From contig JAEEXV010000142.1 in NCBI GenBank assembly GCA_016287975.1, forward strand, positions 1 to 6,125: a DNA stretch of 6,125 nucleotides. The letters run 5' to 3'. Position 1 is the first letter of the stretch; every line of letters begins with the position of its first letter. Position numbers and translations under genes: made by a program. Of the stretch, positions 4,894 to 6,125 are shown piece after piece. The notes under the pieces are model-generated. The model was not told where the DNA came from, did not search any database, and saw only the letters and a list, made by a program, of their open reading frames with translations. Origin of the DNA: Lentisphaeria bacterium. GTDB taxonomy: Bacteria; Verrucomicrobiota; Lentisphaeria; Oligosphaerales; Oligosphaeraceae.

Positions 4894-5895
4894 TCAGTTC
4901 GCCTGGCGGCGCCATTCGGTCCGACGGTTTCGGATGCAGTCCGCCAGTTCCACCGCGTCCAGCGAGACCTCCAGGTCGTTGACCTCGGGGAAGCCGTGGC
5001 GGAGGCGGTCGATGAACGCGGCGTTCTCGCCGTAGTATCCGGCGAGATAGACGGCCGCCTGGTTGAACTCGGAGGGCAGCGGCGCCTCGTCCCGCAGATG
5101 GAAGTTGTTGTGGAAGACCTCGATCCTGCCTGGCGGCTCGCTCCCCCCGCCAGGCGGGACCGTGTGCGCGACCAGCGTCCAGTGGCGCGTGTTCAGCGTG
5201 TAGCGCTCGAAGGTCGCCCCGCTGGAGGGCACGAACGAGACCACGCCGTAGGCGCCGTTGTCGAAGTGCGCGTTCACGAAGATGTTCGCCGCGGGCCGCT
5301 CGCGCCGCAGCGGCTGGTAGTCGAGCCGCGCGTCGACATAGCGCCCCCCCGAGATGTGCCGCAGGGCGTCGATGCCGTGGATGCTGGTCGTCGAAAAGTC
5401 GGCGTCCAGACGCTCGCAGCGGTAGAAGTCGCACCGCACATGCTCGACGGGCTCCTGGCACTCGTCTTCGAGGATGGCGAGCATCTGCGTGAGGATCGGG
5501 GAATAGCGGCGGTTGAAGGCCACCATCGCGGGCGTCCCCGTCGCCTTCGAGGCCGCGAGAATCTGCTCGATCTCCGCGCGGTCGCGGCCTGGCGGCTTCT
5601 CCATCATCACGGGAATCCCCGCCGACAGCACCTCGCTGGCCGTCCGCGCCGTGTCCTTGACGCCCGTCAGCACGCAGATGCCGTCAGGCTTCTCCGCCGA
5701 CGCCATCTCCCGCCAGTCCGAATAATGGCGCGCGATGCCGAACGCGGCCGCATACGAGGCCGCCTTCTCCGCCGACATGTCCGCGCACGCCGCATACTCG
5801 ACCTCCGAATCCGCCTGCCGAATGAGATTGTACGACGGCCCGTGCGCGCTCCGCGCAAAGTTGCCGCACCCGATGATGCAAATCTTTGTCTTCAT
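4894..5895 (-). CDS. Gfo/Idh/MocA-family NAD(P)-dependent oxidoreductase
   Basis: The 333-residue protein starts at the ATG at 5895, which opens directly into the first beta strand and nucleotide-binding loop KICIIGCGNFARSAHGP (4-20). The open frame runs back to 6072, but that extension is Arg/Ala/Pro-rich and crosses hairpin DNA, so it is not coding. Other family marks are the acidic end of strand two (CADMSAEKA, 37-45), MMEKPPG (97-103) with Lys100 of the EKP motif, FNRRYSP (127-133) and TSIHGIDALRHISGG (170-184) with His173. Members oxidise or reduce sugars and polyols with NAD(P), and a few act as glycosidases by an oxidative route. No signal peptide, hence cytoplasmic. No Shine-Dalgarno is visible. 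It heads the operon, ending 21 bases before the GH36-like start, so a role in converting the released sugar is likely but its substrate is unknown. Residues 246-256 (VPPGGGSEPPG) form an unusual Gly/Pro loop encoded by a DNA hairpin. Confidence 0.88.
   Translation of the reverse strand: MKTKICIIGCGNFARSAHGPSYNLIRQADSEVEYAACADMSAEKAASYAAAFGIARHYSDWREMASAEKPDGICVLTGVKDTARTASEVLSAGIPVMMEKPPGRDRAEIEQILAASKATGTPAMVAFNRRYSPILTQMLAILEDECQEPVEHVRCDFYRCERLDADFSTTSIHGIDALRHISGGRYVDARLDYQPLRRERPAANIFVNAHFDNGAYGVVSFVPSSGATFERYTLNTRHWTLVAHTVPPGGGSEPPGRIEVFHNNFHLRDEAPLPSEFNQAAVYLAGYYGENAAFIDRLRHGFPEVNDLEVSLDAVELADCIRNRRTEWRRQAN
5125..5158. repeat. Imperfect palindrome inside the oxidoreductase gene
   Basis: Two 12-base arms (5125-5136 and 5147-5158) pair with one T·G mismatch around a 10-base loop. 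The core is CCTGGCGG / CCGCCAGG. It encodes the Gly/Pro-rich stretch VPPGGGSEPPG. It could be a small inserted palindromic element tolerated in a surface loop, or a chance result of biased codons for Pro and Gly. Confidence 0.7.
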
Positions 5896-5925
5896 GGTTG
5901 TGAACCAAATGTGGATGGAAAACGA

Positions 5926-5940
5926 GGCTCGGCTTCCGCC
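5926..5940 (+). repeat. 15-bp direct repeat, copy 1
   Basis: GGCTCGGCTTCCGCC recurs exactly at 6111-6125. Its last five bases form part of the left arm of the hairpin at 5936-5955, so the repeat and hairpin may be one repeated unit. Confidence 0.85.
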
Positions 5941-5955
5941 GCAAGAATGCGGCGG
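5936..5955. repeat. Perfect 8-bp-stem hairpin
   Basis: CCGCCGCA and TGCGGCGG pair perfectly around the four-base loop AGAA. No T-run follows on the plus strand, and on the minus strand no clean T-tract follows either, so a classical intrinsic terminator is not supported. Confidence 0.85.
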
Positions 5956-6045
5956 CACAGCACCGCGGGGGATGCTGCATGCCGCAGGCGGCGCGAAAAC
6001 AGCGGGGAGCCCGCACGGGCGGGCAAAATGGGCCGCGCGGCAGGT

Positions 6046-6068
6046 GCGGGCGGGCTCTGCCCGCCTGC
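6046..6068. repeat. GC-rich hairpin, 10-bp stem with one G·T pair
   Basis: The arms 6046-6055 and 6059-6068 (GCGGGCGGGC / GCCCGCCTGC) pair around a three-base loop TCT. No U-tract follows. It lies between the two copies of the 15-bp repeat. Confidence 0.75.
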
Positions 6069-6110
6069 GCAAATGCGCCGCCCAGCTCCGCGAGGCCCGT
6101 GTGCCGGCGC

Positions 6111-6125
6111 GGCTCGGCTTCCGCC
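6111..6125 (+). repeat. 15-bp direct repeat, copy 2 (at window edge)
   Basis: This is an exact match to 5926-5940 and is cut by the window end, so whether the associated hairpin is also repeated cannot be seen. Confidence 0.8.

Larger units (their letters stand above)
5896..6125. other. Non-coding GC-rich region with hairpins upstream of the operon
   Basis: No gene is supported in these 230 bases. The only long frames are minus-strand shadows. The region should contain the operon promoter, but I see no convincing -35/-10 pair. It carries two strong hairpins and a 15-bp direct repeat, suggesting dispersed palindromic repeat DNA or structured leader RNA rather than coding sequence. Confidence 0.7.

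Noticed and set aside
5896..6072. 59-residue N-terminal extension of the oxidoreductase
   Set aside because: The Rossmann motif begins at the ATG at 5895; the extension is compositionally noisy and covers hairpin DNA.

Overview
The window is GC-rich chromosomal bacterial DNA carrying carbohydrate-degradation genes, interrupted by one clearly AT-richer gene. The mix of a stand-alone DUF2156 protein, a GH36-type glycosidase, a Gfo/Idh/MocA oxidoreductase and a sialate O-acetylesterase-like protein, with very high GC and CTC/GCC-rich codon use, would fit a PVC-group bacterium (Lentisphaerae/Kiritimatiellae/Verrucomicrobia type). That assignment is only an impression from gene content; there is no rRNA or marker gene to confirm it.

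Layout. Plus strand: positions 1-921 hold the 3' part of a DUF2156 gene, open at the left edge. It overlaps by four bases (ATGA) a 445-residue AlbA_2 (Schlafen-type) / GHKL-ATPase / winged-helix protein gene (918-2255). Directly after that gene comes a second, diverged copy of the last 160 coding bases of the DUF2156 gene, ending in its own stop at 2431. Minus strand, reading right to left from 5895: a Gfo/Idh/MocA oxidoreductase, a GH36-like glycoside hydrolase and a SASA-family carbohydrate esterase. These are tightly spaced with good Shine-Dalgarno sites before the second and third genes, and form an evident operon. The last 230 bases hold no gene, but contain GC-rich hairpins and a 15-bp direct repeat.

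Main observation. The AlbA_2 gene sits inside the 3' end of the DUF2156 gene. The insertion supplied a replacement C-terminus (copy A, fused to the gene body), a new 15-residue tail that ends in the start codon of the AlbA_2 gene, and the AlbA_2 gene itself. The resident C-terminus was displaced downstream as an orphan (copy B). Copy B still shares the palindromic CTAG double stop with the convergent esterase gene, which marks it as the original gene end. The copies are about 90% identical (16 differences in 160 bases, 9 of 13 changed codons synonymous), so they look like alleles from different lineages rather than a recent target-site duplication. The layout resembles phages that integrate into the icd 3' end, and the endonuclease-gene insertion in the Allomyces mitochondrial atp6 gene. 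Here, however, there is no integrase and no recognisable homing endonuclease. The AlbA_2 protein is the only cargo and therefore the only encoded candidate for mobility, selfish maintenance or defence.

The minus-strand operon is best read as cytoplasmic processing of a glycan fragment: a glycosidase of the alpha-galactosidase clan, an esterase for O-acetyl groups, and a sugar oxidoreductase. The substrate cannot be fixed from the sequence.
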